DNA of 7,442 nucleotides from Gammaproteobacteria bacterium. Lineage in GTDB: Bacteria > Pseudomonadota > Gammaproteobacteria > UBA9214. This document shows, in pieces, positions 7,056 through 7,442 of the stretch; the stretch's first letter is position 1, and each line of letters opens with the position of its first letter. The stretch covers positions 1 to 7,442 of the forward strand of contig JAOULY010000088.1 in the NCBI GenBank assembly GCA_029881775.1, given 5' to 3'. The position numbers and the translations under genes are program-made. Under the pieces are notes generated by a model. It was not told the DNA's origin. It ran no database searches and saw nothing but the letters and a program-made list of their open reading frames with translations.

Positions 7056-7059
7056 CTCC
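7056..7059 (-). promoter_or_regulatory. Shine-Dalgarno site choosing the mucD start
   Basis: GGAG on the minus strand lies 9 bases before the ATG at 7046, only 3 bases before the ATG at 7052, and inside the codons following the ATG at 7061. It favours the start at 7046, which gives a compact signal peptide. The upstream ATG at 7112 has no comparable site. Confidence 0.55.
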
Positions 7060-7078
7060 ATACTGTGTTTACTGCAAA

Positions 7079-7109
7079 TCCCGCCAGTCAGCGGGAGAAT
7101 TGTCCCGCT
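7079..7109 (-). other. Three-arm alternative hairpin at the rseC/mucD junction
   Basis: On the minus strand three short arms occur in a row: AGCGGGA (7109-7103), TCCCGCT (7096-7090) and GCGGGA (7084-7079). The middle arm pairs perfectly with the first (7 bp, 6-base loop CAATTC) or with the third (6 bp, 6-base loop TGACTG), but not both at once. The set begins at the rseC stop codon and ends about 32 bases before the mucD ATG. No T run follows, so neither hairpin is a standard terminator. Arrangements like this can tune translation or RNA stability between genes, but this role is inference. Confidence 0.45.
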
Positions 7110-7442
7110 CATACGGTTGGCAAGCGTGTCTCGCGGCGCAGCACGACCGGCTGAAACGCGGCATCTGTTTCGGTTGCACGTCCGAAGCGGCGCAACCAGA
7201 GCAGGCAGACAACCAGGCCGACCGCCGCACCGGCCATGGCCGGCCAGTCGGAACCGCTTGAGGTGATGCGCTCGCCCACGAACTGTCCGGCCAGTGCTCC
7301 GGCAAACAGGCCGGCCAGCGGCACTGCATAGACGGCGAGTGAACCGCGGACCACCCCGGATTCCTCAATACCGATCACCACGTGATCACCAATGCGGGCA
7401 TCAATCCTGTTGACCACGCGCAGGCGCATTCGTTTCCTGCCC
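7109..7442 (-). CDS. rseC: RseC/MucC family inner-membrane protein (5' end outside window)
   Basis: RseC/MucC proteins lie in the sigma-E/AlgU cluster; in E. coli RseC is also part of the SoxR-reducing system. The frame is open through the window edge, reading GRKRMRLRVVNRIDARIGD. This matches the family's middle part, so the methionine at 7429 is internal and not the start. The missing N-terminal part normally carries the cysteine-rich motif. Visible here are a GDHVVIGI strand, a first membrane segment (from about GSLAVYAVPLAG through GALAG), a polar loop, and a second segment (from about AMAGAAVG to CLLWL), followed by a cytoplasmic tail that ends in RETRLPTV. The TGA at 7111-7109 overlaps an ATG of the mucD frame, although the favoured mucD start is 62 bases further on. 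Co-transcription with mucD is likely. The upstream neighbours (rpoE/algU, mucA/rseA, mucB/rseB) are expected from the family context but are not seen. Confidence 0.9.
   Translation of the reverse strand, partial: GRKRMRLRVVNRIDARIGDHVVIGIEESGVVRGSLAVYAVPLAGLFAGALAGQFVGERITSSGSDWPAMAGAAVGLVVCLLWLRRFGRATETDAAFQPVVLRRETRLPTV

Noticed and set aside
7109..7429. A complete 106-residue protein starting at the methionine at 7429
   Set aside because: The frame stays open to 7442 and the residues before the methionine (GRKR) fit the RseC family, so this is an internal methionine of a gene cut by the window.
1..7442. Mobile elements, CRISPR arrays, tRNA genes, toxin-antitoxin or defence modules
   Set aside because: No terminal inverted repeats, transposase or integrase frames, spaced direct repeats or tRNA-like folds were seen. 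All nine genes belong to conserved chromosomal families in a known order.

Overview
The window is a run of nine tightly packed genes, all on the minus strand, so the biology reads from position 7442 down to 1. Gene content, gene order and the moderately GC-rich sequence point to a gammaproteobacterium with Pseudomonas-like organisation of this locus. No mobile element, tRNA or rRNA gene, CRISPR array or defence gene is visible. Nothing suggests recent horizontal transfer. Genus cannot be fixed from the sequence alone.

Upstream part (7442-5353): the C-terminal part of rseC/mucC (cut by the window edge) is followed by a periplasmic DegP/DegQ/MucD-type serine protease with two PDZ domains. Eight bases later comes a small glutaredoxin-like protein of the DUF836 type. 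This matches the tail of the envelope-stress cluster (rpoE/algU-mucA-mucB-mucC-mucD); the sigma and anti-sigma genes would lie beyond 7442.

Downstream part (5334-1): a good -10 box overlaps the end of the glutaredoxin-like gene and probably starts a second unit, lepA-lepB-DUF4845-rnc-era-recO. These encode the ribosome-bound GTPase EF4, signal peptidase I, a conserved small protein with a pilin-like N-terminus, RNase III, the 16S rRNA-binding GTPase Era and the N-terminal two thirds of the repair protein RecO. Spacing shrinks in the middle of the unit. The stop of the DUF4845 gene overlaps a TTG start of rnc, and rnc and era are 4 bases apart, so translational coupling is likely.

Together the genes cover periplasmic protein quality control, protein export, translation and RNA processing, and recombinational repair. 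All non-coding gaps are under 100 bases. The points most worth a second look are the pilin-like DUF4845 protein, a three-arm set of mutually exclusive hairpins across the rseC/mucD junction, the non-AUG rnc start, and the lack of a Shine-Dalgarno sequence before lepA. I found no convincing undescribed system; this is a mostly conserved housekeeping locus.
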